Origin: Desulfobacteraceae bacterium
GTDB taxonomy: Bacteria; Desulfobacterota; Desulfobacteria; Desulfobacterales; RPRI01
Direction of reading: 5' to 3'
Length of the DNA stretch: 64,000 nt
NCBI GenBank assembly: GCA_011391695.1
Contig: JAABQB010000010.1
Coordinates: 1-64,000, forward strand
Shown here: positions 19,157 through 28,876 of the stretch, piece after piece
Numbering within the stretch: position 1 is the stretch's first letter
How the letters are laid out: the number at the start of each line of letters is the position of its first letter
Made by a program: the position numbers and the translations under genes
The notes under the pieces: model-generated
What the model was told of the DNA's origin: nothing
Databases searched by the model: none
The model's input: the letters and a program-made list of their open reading frames with translations, nothing else

Positions 19157-20517
19157 GTTAGCAACAAATAGATTTGTCCGGTTTTGTAGCAAATGAATTG
19201 TCCGCTTTTTCTGTTTCGGGAGAGTTCTGAGCATCTCGTCTGAAACAGAAGGCGAGCGGCGGACTTACGCTGCCTTTTTCTTTGTTATTTCCTTTAGTTT
19301 TCCCTGTTTATCATAATCTGCCAACTTACGCGGACCATGGAAGATAGCAATATTCCCATCGGTATAGCAATGGACCCTCACCTTGACCTTCACATAATGG
19401 CATCTATATCTGTCAGCAGGAATTTGCAGCGTTTTCCTCTCAAAACTGACACAATTGTCAGCCGTCACTGTCCGTTCATACTGTTCACAAAGGATATCAT
19501 CGAGATTTACGCCAATCCACTTAATGAATGCGGTTCCCTCCTCTGCGGCCGGTTGCATGAACTCGGCATTGAACGCCGGCAGATATCTCTCGGCCAGATA
19601 ACGGTTGGCTGCTTCCATATCGGTGATCCCATAAAAGGCCAACTCCTTGACGAGTCGCTCCTGGTGAGTCTTAAAAGCCCTCTCGCTACGTCCCCGTGCC
19701 TCAGGAGAGTACGCTGGAATCATCTCAATCCCCAGGTGCTTCATGGCCCTTCCAAACTGGGTGAGCTGTGTTTTGCTTACTTTGCCTCCTGTCTCCGGAG
19801 TTAACCAGTAATGACTCCCTCGGTCCGTATAAAGAGAGCTGCATAAACCATGATTAACAATGACCTCCCTGATCCCCTGAAAACTGCTCACCGTTCCCTC
19901 CTCGGCAACAAAAAACATGGAATAATGCTCGCTGGTCGCGTCATCCATCGTCACGATCAGATCCCACTTCTTGCCAGGAACCCACTCATGATTGCTCCCG
20001 TCCTGATGCAGCATCATGCCGGGAATAGGAGCTCGTTCTCGACGCTTGCGATGCGCACCTCGCTTCCTGGCTCTTTTAACCAGCTCGGCCGTCTGAAGCG
20101 TATTCTTAACCCAGGTGTAGCTCCGTTGTCCCCCATCACGCCGATACCACCCGTAAAAATGCTTTACGTTCCAACCAAGGTGTCGCCTCTTGTACGAATC
20201 TGAAACAGCGCATACCTCATCCACCGGTGCTCGACGAAATGAGGCCTGAGTTAATCGTCTGTCCGACAAACCCTCCATACCCTCATGCTCGTAACGATCA
20301 ATGTAACGGCGAAACGTCCGTTCACATACACACAGTAACCGCGCCGCTTCCCCCTGACTTAATCTGCCCTCCGTCCAATCTCCATAAGCCTCTTCAAATC
20401 GCATCTTCCGAATCTCCTGCAACACCTCTGTCCGTCTCATTTGTCACCTCCATCGGTGACTATATCAAACCGGACAGATCGTGTGCTATAAACCCGGACA
20501 GTTTACTTGCTTCTAAC
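19157..20517 (-). mobile_element. Insertion sequence with ~48-bp imperfect terminal inverted repeats
   Basis: Left GTTAGCAACAAATAGATTTGTCCGGTTTTGTAGCAAATGAATTGTCCG; right (reverse complement) GTTAGAAGCAAGTAAACTGTCCGGGTTTATAGCACACGATCTGTCCGG; encloses one transposase ORF. Confidence 0.88.
19265..20440 (-). CDS. rve/DDE integrase-core transposase (ISNCY/IS481-like)
   Basis: N-terminal HTH LSQGEAARLLCVCERTFRRYIDRYE; HQDGSNHEWVPG, TDRGSHYW, GIEMIPAYSPEARGRSERAFKTHQERL. Confidence 0.9.
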   Translation of the reverse strand: MRRTEVLQEIRKMRFEEAYGDWTEGRLSQGEAARLLCVCERTFRRYIDRYEHEGMEGLSDRRLTQASFRRAPVDEVCAVSDSYKRRHLGWNVKHFYGWYRRDGGQRSYTWVKNTLQTAELVKRARKRGAHRKRRERAPIPGMMLHQDGSNHEWVPGKKWDLIVTMDDATSEHYSMFFVAEEGTVSSFQGIREVIVNHGLCSSLYTDRGSHYWLTPETGGKVSKTQLTQFGRAMKHLGIEMIPAYSPEARGRSERAFKTHQERLVKELAFYGITDMEAANRYLAERYLPAFNAEFMQPAAEEGTAFIKWIGVNLDDILCEQYERTVTADNCVSFERKTLQIPADRYRCHYVKVKVRVHCYTDGNIAIFHGPRKLADYDKQGKLKEITKKKAA

Positions 20518-20534
20518 ATTTGGGAAATGTATTC

Positions 20535-20563
20535 TTGACAGGCGATAGCACATACGCTATCAT
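20535..20563 (+). promoter_or_regulatory. Near-consensus promoter TTGACA-N17-TATCAT with inverted repeat GATAGC-N6-GCTATC overlapping the -10
   Basis: Direct reading, just upstream of hicA. Confidence 0.65.
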
Positions 20564-20570
20564 GCAACCC

Positions 20571-20810
20571 ATGAAAGACAAGGATCGTCTGGAATGTCTC
20601 CAAAATGTCTTATTTGCCGATCTGCTGAAGATTTGTAAAAAATATTTCGGTAAGCCGAGAATACGTGGCAGTCATTACATTTTCAAAACGCCCTGGAAAG
20701 GTGATCCGAGGATAAACCTGCAACAAGTTGATAAGATGGCAAAATTCTATCAAGTAAGAGACGTGAAAAAAGCCATAGAGAAAATGGAGGCAAAGAAAAA
20801 TGAAGAGTGA
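20571..20810 (+). CDS. hicA: HicA-like toxin
   Basis: IRGSHYIFKTPWKGDPRINLQ; overlaps the HicB ORF; start may be 20562 or 20571 rather than 20520. Confidence 0.82.
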   Translation: MKDKDRLECLQNVLFADLLKICKKYFGKPRIRGSHYIFKTPWKGDPRINLQQVDKMAKFYQVRDVKKAIEKMEAKKNEE

Positions 20811-21129
20811 CATTGAGAAATATACCTACCGAATCGAGTGGTCGGAGGATGACCATTGTCATGTGGCAAGATGCTTGGAATTTCCTTCCCTGGCAGCCCA
20901 CGGTGATACCATAGAGGACGCGCTGCGGGAAATTGAATCTGTCGTTACGGAGTCCGTCAAGTGGATGCAGGAAGAAGGTGAAGCAGCGCCAAAGCCCTTG
21001 GGGCTTAAGAAATTCAAAGGGCATCTCACTTTGAGAATTCCCCCTGAAAAACACCGGGATTTGGCTATCCGCTGCGCAGAGGAAGGAGTTTCACTGAACC
21101 GTTTTATCCTGTCTCGTCTTGCCACATAA
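20800..21129 (+). CDS. hicB: HicB-like antitoxin
   Basis: YRIEWSEDDHCHVARCLEFPSLAAHGDTIEDALREIE and C-terminal LRIPPEKHRDLAIRCAEEGVSLNRFILSRL. Confidence 0.88.
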   Translation: MKSDIEKYTYRIEWSEDDHCHVARCLEFPSLAAHGDTIEDALREIESVVTESVKWMQEEGEAAPKPLGLKKFKGHLTLRIPPEKHRDLAIRCAEEGVSLNRFILSRLAT

Positions 21130-21490
21130 GAAAAGACAGTCTTATTGCACCTTTCCTTTGTTAATCTCCTCTCCCGTAAGTAAGAACAAGTTATTGATAG
21201 ATAGGCGTTATAAAGCCGTAACCCCTAACAAATCATCACTGAGTAACAGGCTGCAAGCCCTTGATCCCTTCGCTTACCTTGATGAAGATTATCGGCGCGA
21301 CTACGGAGACAGGAACGGTAACTACGGTAATAACCTTAATTATATTTTAGAAAAATATATCGGACTGGATATAAGGCTTTCAACATCTTAAGAATTCGAC
21401 CTGATTCCCCATCCGGCAGCGCCTTTATGATGCTTTGAAGGCGGGTCGGATATCGATGGATTTTATAAGACTTGACCGGACAAACAAAAA

Positions 21491-21523
21491 GCAAAAAAGC
21501 CCTAAATTTCAGGACTTTTTTGC
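21491..21523 (-). terminator. Rho-independent terminator downstream of tRNA-Met
   Basis: gcaaaaaagtcctgaaatttagggcttttttgc on minus strand. Confidence 0.6.
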
Positions 21524-21549
21524 TTTATTGGACTATGCTGGATTTTAAA

Positions 21550-21626
21550 TGGTGGCGATGCAGGGATTTGAACCCCGGACACTGCGGATATGAGCCGCAT
21601 GCTCTGACCATCTGAGCTACATCGCC
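21550..21626 (-). tRNA. tRNA with CAT anticodon (elongator Met likely; Ile2 not excluded), CCA encoded
   Basis: GGCGATG TA GCTCAGATGGTCAGAGC A TGCGG CTCATAT CCGCA GTGTC CGGGG TTCAAAT CCCTG CATCGCC ACCA; full cloverleaf. Confidence 0.93.
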
Positions 21627-21635
21627 GGATTTGTG

Positions 21636-21768
21636 GACTAGAAAAAAGTCCGGATTCCCCTTTTTTAGTCATTTCCGCGAAAGTCCGCGGCGGCGGATCT
21701 TTTTTTAGATACTTCTGGACTCCAGTTTTCACGGGAGTGACGGGATTTTAGACTTTTACAAAGCCGTC
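21636..21768. repeat. Class B intergenic repeat element (copy B3)
   Basis: gtcatttccgcgaaagtccgcggcggcggatct ... ctggactccagttttcacgggagtgacgggatt; ends aaaaaagtc / gacttttacaaagccgtca. Confidence 0.7.
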
Positions 21769-21832
21769 AAGCCGTCAAATTAAAGCCGGATTTTTATCAG
21801 CTCACTTTATCCAAGTCAAGCTCAAATCAATT

Positions 21833-21960
21833 AGACGGCTTCGTAAAAAATCATTCTGCTGTGTTGCGCTTCATCTTTCGTCATTGCAGCGTACCAAAAA
21901 GTACGCTTCATTCCTCAAGATTCGCGCGCCTTGCATAATGACCTTTTACTTTGCCGTCTG
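21833..21960. repeat. Class A MITE-like element, copy A1 (~128 bp)
   Basis: Near-identical reverse complement of 47621..47749; ends agacggcttcgtaaaaaatcatt / aatgaccttttactttgccgtct. Confidence 0.88.
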
Positions 21961-22022
21961 GATTACGCTTTTTACTGGACCATCAACTCTTACGGCTTCG
22001 AAAACATCCTATTTATCTTTGC

Positions 22023-23843
22023 CTATTCTTTTATTGAACTTACCGCTTCAACCGAAAACTCATCCAGCTCATCGGTTACCTTTTCAAATATTATCATAAA
22101 CGGAACTGTACTCCCGGGCGGAACCTTTACATTCAATTTCTTATCTCCCGACCTGTTCTGGAGCCGCTTTTTCATCAAAGCCGGATCAGAGACCATAATA
22201 TCATTTGAAGGAATAATATTGCCGCAATATACCGCCTCAGCTTTTAACAGCACCTTACCCTTTTTGAAAAGTTTTCCTGTCACCGAAATGAAACTCCTGG
22301 GGTGTTTGTATTCATTTTTAACTTTGCCGGTAATCACAAAGAGTTTTCCGCGCTGCGTCTGGACAAAGTCTCCCTTAATCGAGTCATCCAAAGGTATTAT
22401 TCTGAGAGATCCCTTTTCATCCGCCTTTGATCCCAAAAAGTCACTTACAAAAGGAATTTCGATTCCGAAAGGGTTATAAACAACAAAAGCTGCCGCAGCC
22501 GCTGCTATAATAACAATAATGGCAAGAATTGACAAAAATTTACCGGAAGGTTTTCCTGTTTTAAGAGGTTTTCTTTCCTTTTCAGGCTCTGCTGTTTTTT
22601 CTCCTGATTCGGCAGAAGCAACTGCCGCTTCCGACTCTTCCATTGTATTCCGGAACGCACCTATCTCATGTTCTTCAATGGGCGGATGTGCTTCTTCAGG
22701 TTCTTCTTCAGCCAAACCGAGTCCCTCCCTGCCTGTTACTAAGGTATCGGCCCATTCATCAACCTGTTGCGGTTTTTCAGGCTGCTCTTCTGCTACCGGC
22801 TCCAGCTCGAGGCTTTCTTCTGCAATCTTCTGAACCGGCAGATCAGCCTTTCCCTCCATTTCAAGCATTTTTTCAACTTCAGAAAAATCAAGATCAAGGT
22901 CATCCGGCTTCTCTTCCGATGTTCCTGCTTCTTCAGGGACTGAATCAAATTTTAATTCGATATCCTGTTCCTTCTCCCCGGCTTTTTCAACGCCTCTTGA
23001 TTCATCTGCCAACACACTCTCAAAATCTGAAAAATCAAGGTCGAGGCTTTCCTCCGGTTCTTTTTCCACAGCCCCGGCTGGCGCCGATTCATCAACAGAG
23101 CTTATGATTCTATCCAGATCTGAAAGATCAAGATCCTCGACCTCATCAGCCTTATCTTTCTTTCCGGAAGGCTCCAGTCGCAGATCAAACTTCAAATCAG
23201 ATTTTTCTTGTTTTTGAATAGGTTCAGCACTATCAGTTTCAAGCATCTTTTCCAGGTCGGAAAAATCAACTTCCTCATCATCTATATCATCTATTTTAGA
23301 AACAATTTCTTCCTGGACAGGCTCGATGTCAAACTTCAACTCTTCGGGTTCTCCCTCCTCCTCTTCAACACCTCCTTCTTCCAGGTTATCGATGATTTTT
23401 TCCAGTTCTGAAAGATCCAGTTCTCCGGTATCACCTGACGCGGACTCACCAAGTTTTTTTTCTGTCATTTTTTCTTTGACATCTATTTCAAGCATCTTCT
23501 CAAGATCACTGAAATCCATATCTTCGGTATCTGAAAGTTCAGCCTTACCATCTTTGCTTTCAGCGGCATCTTCAGTTACAGGAACTTTCTCATCAAACAT
23601 TTTATCAAATTCAGACAAATCAAAGTCTTCATCAGACAAAGAAGACTCTTCTTTAACGGATTCCTCAGCAGGCTCTTCGAATATCTTTTCCGCAGCAGGA
23701 GGATCAAACGCCGGGGCATCAAAGGGAGGAAATACCATGAAAACATTATTACACCTGGAACAGCGAACCTTTGATCCCGATGGTTTTAAGCGTCCATCGT
23801 CCAGATTGAAGCCGGTACCGCATTCTTTACAGACAACTATCAT
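22023..23843 (-). CDS. Zinc-ribbon (MJ0042-type) protein with acidic repeats, TM segment and DUF3426-like C-terminus
   Basis: MIVVCKECGTGFNLDDGRLKPSGSKVRCSRCNNVFMVFP; TM LSILAIIVIIAAAAAAFVVY; C-terminal VITGKVKNEYKHPRSFISVTGKLF. Confidence 0.87.
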   Translation of the reverse strand: MIVVCKECGTGFNLDDGRLKPSGSKVRCSRCNNVFMVFPPFDAPAFDPPAAEKIFEEPAEESVKEESSLSDEDFDLSEFDKMFDEKVPVTEDAAESKDGKAELSDTEDMDFSDLEKMLEIDVKEKMTEKKLGESASGDTGELDLSELEKIIDNLEEGGVEEEEGEPEELKFDIEPVQEEIVSKIDDIDDEEVDFSDLEKMLETDSAEPIQKQEKSDLKFDLRLEPSGKKDKADEVEDLDLSDLDRIISSVDESAPAGAVEKEPEESLDLDFSDFESVLADESRGVEKAGEKEQDIELKFDSVPEEAGTSEEKPDDLDLDFSEVEKMLEMEGKADLPVQKIAEESLELEPVAEEQPEKPQQVDEWADTLVTGREGLGLAEEEPEEAHPPIEEHEIGAFRNTMEESEAAVASAESGEKTAEPEKERKPLKTGKPSGKFLSILAIIVIIAAAAAAFVVYNPFGIEIPFVSDFLGSKADEKGSLRIIPLDDSIKGDFVQTQRGKLFVITGKVKNEYKHPRSFISVTGKLFKKGKVLLKAEAVYCGNIIPSNDIMVSDPALMKKRLQNRSGDKKLNVKVPPGSTVPFMIIFEKVTDELDEFSVEAVSSIKE

Positions 23844-23857
23844 GGCATACCCCCTGC

Positions 23858-24373
23858 TTAAAGTTTGAGGTGGTAAATTTCAGGCAGATTCCTGTACTCT
23901 TCCGCATAATCAAGGCCGTAGCCGACGAGGAACCCTTCTCCTACCACATGGCATGAATAATCTATCTTGATTTCAGCCTTGCGCCGTTCACGCTTATCAA
24001 GCAGGGCGCAAACCTTAACACTTGCCGGGCCGAATGATTCAAGGTAATCTATGATATACGCCAAAGTAAGACCGGTATCAACTATATCCTCAATTATCAG
24101 AACATCTTTGCCCTTAATATCTAAACCGAGCTCTTTGGTCAATTTAATGTTCCCGGAGGTAGTTGTCCCGGTGCCATAACTGGAGGCACAAACAAAATCC
24201 AGCTTAACAGGAACCGTAAGGCATCTCATAAGATCCGACATGAATACAAAAGCGCCCTTCAGGATTCCAACCAGAACCAGATCCTTGCCTTTATAATCAT
24301 CTGAAATCTTCCGAGCAACTTCGGCAACTTTTTTATCAATGGCATTTTTTGTTAAAACAGGAACAAGTACGCG
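23858..24373 (-). CDS. hpt: Hypoxanthine phosphoribosyltransferase (start probably at MRVLVP)
   Basis: LVGILKGAFVFMSDLMR, LDFVCASSYGTGTTTSGNIKLTKEL, VLIIEDIVDTGLTLAYI. Confidence 0.9.
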   Translation of the reverse strand, partial: RVLVPVLTKNAIDKKVAEVARKISDDYKGKDLVLVGILKGAFVFMSDLMRCLTVPVKLDFVCASSYGTGTTTSGNIKLTKELGLDIKGKDVLIIEDIVDTGLTLAYIIDYLESFGPASVKVCALLDKRERRKAEIKIDYSCHVVGEGFLVGYGLDYAEEYRNLPEIYHLKL

Positions 24374-24467
24374 CATAAAAAACAACCATCCAATCCACCA
24401 TAATTAACGGTTAAGATACATTTTACAGACCATCTTGTCAATCAATTTAATTTGTGAATTTAATTTG

Positions 24468-25379
24468 TTACAGACCGGAAGAGGCAAGTTTTTCAATAAG
24501 GCTTTTCTGCTCTGCATTCAGATTTCGGGGAACATCGATGTGAATACATACATAAAGATCCCCCTTCTTCTTACCCTGCATTCCGGGAAGCCCGTGCCCT
24601 GCCAGCCGCATTCTTGTTCCATGTTTTGTCCCGGCCGGGATTTTCAGACTTAACTCTTTCCCGTCTATTGTCGGTATGGAAACCTTTGTTCCTAAAACAG
24701 CCTCAGTAAGCTTGACATTACTGTCCAGGTAGAGATCATATTCTTTCGCGGTATAATCAGGATCATCTGCCACCTTTGCCTGAATGAAGAGATCTCCGGG
24801 GCTTCCGCCATAAGGGCCAGGCTCCCCCTTTCCGGCAATGCGAAGCTTTTTCCCGGCAATCATTCCTTTAGGTATCTTTACGGTAATATTTTCCGAACGC
24901 CCTTCATGCCTGAAGCTCACGACTTTTGTTGTACCCGTTGCGACTTCTCTTAATGTAAGAGGAATTTCATAGATCAGGTCCTGGCCTTTAACCTGTTCCT
25001 GGTGCCCGGCATATCCGCCAAAGGGCGAGCCATTACCGAAGGAAAACCGGGTGCCGCCTCTTCTTCCGGCAAAATTCCCGCCAAAACCAAACTCTCTCAG
25101 AATATCGCCCATATCAAAACCCCTGAAAATATCTTCCTGCGAATATCTCTGATGGAATCCCGTCGAACCGAATTCATCGTATTGTTTCCGTTTTTCCTTG
25201 TCACTTAAAACCGCGTAGGCTTCGCTGATTTTTTTAAATTTCTCTTCAGCGCTTTTGTCATCCCTGGCATGATCAGGGTGGTATTTCATTGCAAGCTTCC
25301 TGTATGCTTTTTTTATCTGTTCATCGGAAGCGTCTTTGCTTACACCAAGTAATTTATAATAATCCGTTGTATCAGACAT
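24468..25379 (-). CDS. DnaJ-class chaperone (CbpA-like, J domain + DnaJ C-terminal domain)
   Basis: [33 protein letters not shown] region, [10 protein letters not shown]. Confidence 0.93.
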   Translation of the reverse strand: MSDTTDYYKLLGVSKDASDEQIKKAYRKLAMKYHPDHARDDKSAEEKFKKISEAYAVLSDKEKRKQYDEFGSTGFHQRYSQEDIFRGFDMGDILREFGFGGNFAGRRGGTRFSFGNGSPFGGYAGHQEQVKGQDLIYEIPLTLREVATGTTKVVSFRHEGRSENITVKIPKGMIAGKKLRIAGKGEPGPYGGSPGDLFIQAKVADDPDYTAKEYDLYLDSNVKLTEAVLGTKVSIPTIDGKELSLKIPAGTKHGTRMRLAGHGLPGMQGKKKGDLYVCIHIDVPRNLNAEQKSLIEKLASSGL

Positions 25380-25575
25380 TTAAATATTCCTTTATATTAT
25401 TCCCCGGCGGGAAAAAGGGTTCCGGGGTTCAAGGATTCGAGGGTTCAAGGGTCTGTTTTTTGAAGTTCTGACTGGTTTTTTTTCACTTGAATCATTAAAC
25501 CCTTGAATCCTTGAACCCTTATTTCTGTTAACAAAATAAGTAAAAAGCTTAAGCCTGTCAAGAAATTTACCCTCA

Positions 25576-27453
25576 TCAGGAACCTTTATAAAAAGCTTTC
25601 ATGGCAATCATAAGCACGGAAACTGCGGCAGGAGTCATACCATCAATTCTTGACGCCTGGCCAAGGGATGCCGGCCTGACAAAACTCAGTTTTTCTTTCA
25701 GTTCATTTGAAAGCCCGTGAACCTTTGAAAAATCAAAGCCTTCCGGAATCTTCATCTTCTCCAGATTCCTGAACTTCTCGATTTCTTTATACTGCCTTTC
25801 AATGTAGCCTTCATATTTTATTCCGATTTCAACCTGTTTTACCACCCTTTTACCGATATTCTCACAACCTCCGGCAAGAGTACCGACAGCACTGTAATCA
25901 AGCTCGTTTCTTTTCAGAAGCTGGTCGAGGTATATTCCGTTGTTTATCGGATTCGTACCCCTGCTCTCAAGAAAGCTGTTTACTTCCTGCGACGGCTTTA
26001 TGACGATACCCTTGATTCGCTTTATTTCATCTTCAATTTGCTTTCTGCGCTCATTCAGATCCTTAAGAGTATCGTCATCAATAAGTCCCAGTTCATGACC
26101 TGACTCCATAAGCCTCAGATCCGCGTTATCTTCACGAAGCATGAGCCTGTATTCCGCCCTTGAAGTAAACATGCGGTATGGCTCCCGCGTTCCTCTTGTT
26201 ACAAGGTCGTCAACCATCACGCCCATATAAGCCTGGGATCTGTCCAGAACAAACGGCGACCTTTTTTGTACCATGCAGGCGGCGTTTATTCCTGCCCACA
26301 TACCTTGGGCTGCCGCCTCTTCATAACCCGAAGTTCCGTTTATCTGTCCTGCCAGAAAAAGCCCGGAAATAATCTTTGTTTCAAGGGTCTGTTTAAGCTG
26401 AACAGGATTAATGTAATCATATTCAATGGCATAAGCAGGCCTGATGATCTCCGCCTCTTCAAGCCCTTCCACGGATCGTACAAGCTGGATCTGCACTTCC
26501 ATGGGGAGACTGTTGCCCAGTCCGCTTGCATATATCTCATCGGTGTCAAGGCCCTCAGGCTCAAGAATTACATGGTGAGTCTCCCTTTCAGGAAATTTCA
26601 CGACCTTGTCTTCAAACGACGGGCAGTATCTTGCTGAAACCCCTTTTATGACACCGCCGTATAAGGCTGAACGGTCAAGATTCTCCAGGACTATTCTGCG
26701 GCTTTTTTCACTTGTATGGCCCATGTAACTCGGCAACTGCGGCAGTGAAATGCTCTTTGTGAAAAGGGAAAACGGTGTTGGGTCGCATTCGGAATCCTGC
26801 CGGGAGAACGCTTCAAAATCTATGCTCGATTTCTTTAATCTCGGTGGGGTGCCGGTCTTCATTCTACCGAGAGCAAAACCGAGTTCCTTCAAATGTATCG
26901 GAAGACCGTAGGAGGCAAATTCGCCCGCCCTTCCAGCTTTCATGGAATTAAAACCGATATGGATCAGCCCGCTTAAAAAAGTTCCCGTTGCGAGCAGAAC
27001 CGTCTTTGCCTGATATCCAAAACCGGTGCAATCTTCAATGCCGGCGATTTTTCCGCCTTCAACAACAAGGCGCTCAACCATGGCCTGTTTCAAATCGAGA
27101 TTCGACTGCTTTTCAACAACAGCCTTCATGGCAATGTGGTAACGTGATTTATCATTCTGTGTTCTGGATGAATGAACAGCAGGTCCTTTTTTTGTATTAA
27201 GTGTTCTGTACTGGATAGCGGTTTTATCTGCAATTTTTGCCATTTCGCCGCCAAGAGCATCTATCTCTTTTACGAGTTGTCCCTTTGCCATGCCTCCGAT
27301 AGAAGGGCTGCAAGGCATGGCGGCAAGCTTGTCGAGATCAATTGCTACAAGAAGGACGCTGCACCCCATTCTTGCTGCGGCAAGAGCCGCCTCACACCCG
27401 GCATGGCCCGCTCCAACTACAATAAAGTCATAATATTTCTGATAAACACCCAT
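25576..27453 (-). CDS. mnmG: tRNA uridine-5-carboxymethylaminomethyl synthesis enzyme MnmG
   Basis: [66 protein letters not shown]-type motif. Confidence 0.97.
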   Translation of the reverse strand: MGVYQKYYDFIVVGAGHAGCEAALAAARMGCSVLLVAIDLDKLAAMPCSPSIGGMAKGQLVKEIDALGGEMAKIADKTAIQYRTLNTKKGPAVHSSRTQNDKSRYHIAMKAVVEKQSNLDLKQAMVERLVVEGGKIAGIEDCTGFGYQAKTVLLATGTFLSGLIHIGFNSMKAGRAGEFASYGLPIHLKELGFALGRMKTGTPPRLKKSSIDFEAFSRQDSECDPTPFSLFTKSISLPQLPSYMGHTSEKSRRIVLENLDRSALYGGVIKGVSARYCPSFEDKVVKFPERETHHVILEPEGLDTDEIYASGLGNSLPMEVQIQLVRSVEGLEEAEIIRPAYAIEYDYINPVQLKQTLETKIISGLFLAGQINGTSGYEEAAAQGMWAGINAACMVQKRSPFVLDRSQAYMGVMVDDLVTRGTREPYRMFTSRAEYRLMLREDNADLRLMESGHELGLIDDDTLKDLNERRKQIEDEIKRIKGIVIKPSQEVNSFLESRGTNPINNGIYLDQLLKRNELDYSAVGTLAGGCENIGKRVVKQVEIGIKYEGYIERQYKEIEKFRNLEKMKIPEGFDFSKVHGLSNELKEKLSFVRPASLGQASRIDGMTPAAVSVLMIAMKAFYKGS

Positions 27454-27571
27454 TTCTCCCCACCTGACAATCCCGAACCCTTGAACCCTTCACCTAAATA
27501 ATTCGCCTTCCATTTTCGACCCGTGTTGTATATAATTGTATCCGAATTAAATCAAGACAGGATGAGGTTTT

Positions 27572-28483
27572 ATGAAAAACAGGTTTTACGACCTAAATAC
27601 CTATTTCAGAAATATTTTCGGATGCAGGGTTCAGAAGATAACGGTCGATGCCGGGCTGAACTGCCCGAACAGGGATGGAACTATTTCAGAACACGGATGC
27701 ATTTACTGCAATTCAAAGGGGTCGGGGACCGGCGCTCATGCGAGAGGACTCTCGGTGACGAAACAGATTGTTTCCGGGAAATCAGCTCTTTCCAGAAGAT
27801 ACGGCGCGAAAAAGTTTATTGCCTACTTTCAATCGTTTTCAAATACTTATGCTCCTTATGACGAGTTGAAAAATCTGTATGATGAAGCACTCTCTGTTGA
27901 AGATATAGTTGGTCTTTCAATAGGAACAAGACCGGACTGCATTAACGAGCCTGTTTTAAATCTTCTTCAAAACTATTCTAAAGATTATCTTGTATGGATG
28001 GAGTACGGCCTCCAGTCAGCCAATGATTCGACGCTTATTTTAATAAACAGGGGGCATGATTTTGAATGCTTCAGGAAAGCCGTTGAATTGACAAAAGGCC
28101 GTAATATAAAAATCTGTGCCCATGTGATTCTCGGCCTTCCCGGAGAAGAAAAAAGCTGGATGCTTGAAACGGCAAAAGCTGTTGGAGCTCTTAAAATAGA
28201 CGGCATTAAAATTCATCTTCTCTATGTGGTAAAGGGCACAAAAATGGAAGAGATGTATCAAAATGGCAGTTTCAGATGTCTTGAACAGGAAGAATACTGC
28301 GAAATAGTCTGCGATTTCCTGGAACTTCTTCCTGAAGAAATGGTTATCCAGCGGCTGACGGGTGACCCGCACCGGGATGAGCTTGTTGCCCCGATGTGGG
28401 CTCTTGAAAAAGCAAAAACCCTTTCCCTCATAAAAAACACCCTCGAAAAGAGGGATTCCCGGCAGGGGAAATTTGCTTTCTGA
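27572..28483 (+). CDS. TIGR01212/YhcC-like radical SAM protein
   Basis: DAGLNCPNRDGTISEHGCIYCNSKGSG, AYFQSFSNTYAP, GLSIGTRPDC. Confidence 0.92.
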   Translation: MKNRFYDLNTYFRNIFGCRVQKITVDAGLNCPNRDGTISEHGCIYCNSKGSGTGAHARGLSVTKQIVSGKSALSRRYGAKKFIAYFQSFSNTYAPYDELKNLYDEALSVEDIVGLSIGTRPDCINEPVLNLLQNYSKDYLVWMEYGLQSANDSTLILINRGHDFECFRKAVELTKGRNIKICAHVILGLPGEEKSWMLETAKAVGALKIDGIKIHLLYVVKGTKMEEMYQNGSFRCLEQEEYCEIVCDFLELLPEEMVIQRLTGDPHRDELVAPMWALEKAKTLSLIKNTLEKRDSRQGKFAF

Positions 28484-28628
28484 TCCCGCATCGTTATCAT
28501 GTTGACAGTCAGGTAAAAACAAACTAAATTTCATGAAAATCGACCCGGCTGATCTGTCTTGCCAATTCGGGACCTCTTAAAAACAAAGATCTCAATCAAT
28601 CAAGTTGAATCGATAAAAGGAGGAAACC

Positions 28629-28794
28629 ATGCCTACATATGAATTTGTCTGTGAAAAATGTAAAAAGCCCTTTACCTTGATTCTATCCATTTCGGAGTAC
28701 GTAAAAGGGAAAACCAAGTGCCCGAAATGCAAAGGCGGCAAAGTAAAACAACAGATAAGCTCCTTTCAAACAAAGACCTCAAAAAAAAGCTGAT
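28629..28794 (+). CDS. FmdB-type zinc-ribbon small protein; apparent 1-nt frame change near codon 38
   Basis: MPTYEFVCEKCKKPFTLILSISEYVKGKTKCPKCKGGK in one frame, VKQQISSFQTKTSKKS* in another by manual reading. Confidence 0.55.
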
Positions 28795-28876
28795 AATTTT
28801 TGCATTTAACAGGCATACGTATTGCAAATAATGTTGCTTTAAAAAACCTTAACAACAAAAGGGAGGAAAAAAGACA

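Noticed and set aside
21119-21391. 90-aa ORF after hicB
   Set aside because: The C-terminal half looks somewhat protein-like, but there is no motif, no clear RBS and poor N-terminal composition; left unannotated.
23326-23868. Ser-rich 180-aa + ORF
   Set aside because: Antisense of the acidic repeats of the DUF3426 gene; Asp/Glu codons read backwards give Ser/Phe-rich sequence.
24468-25379. DnaJ-like gene considered as canonical DnaJ
   Set aside because: Lacks the CxxCxGxG zinc-finger repeats, so called CbpA-like instead.
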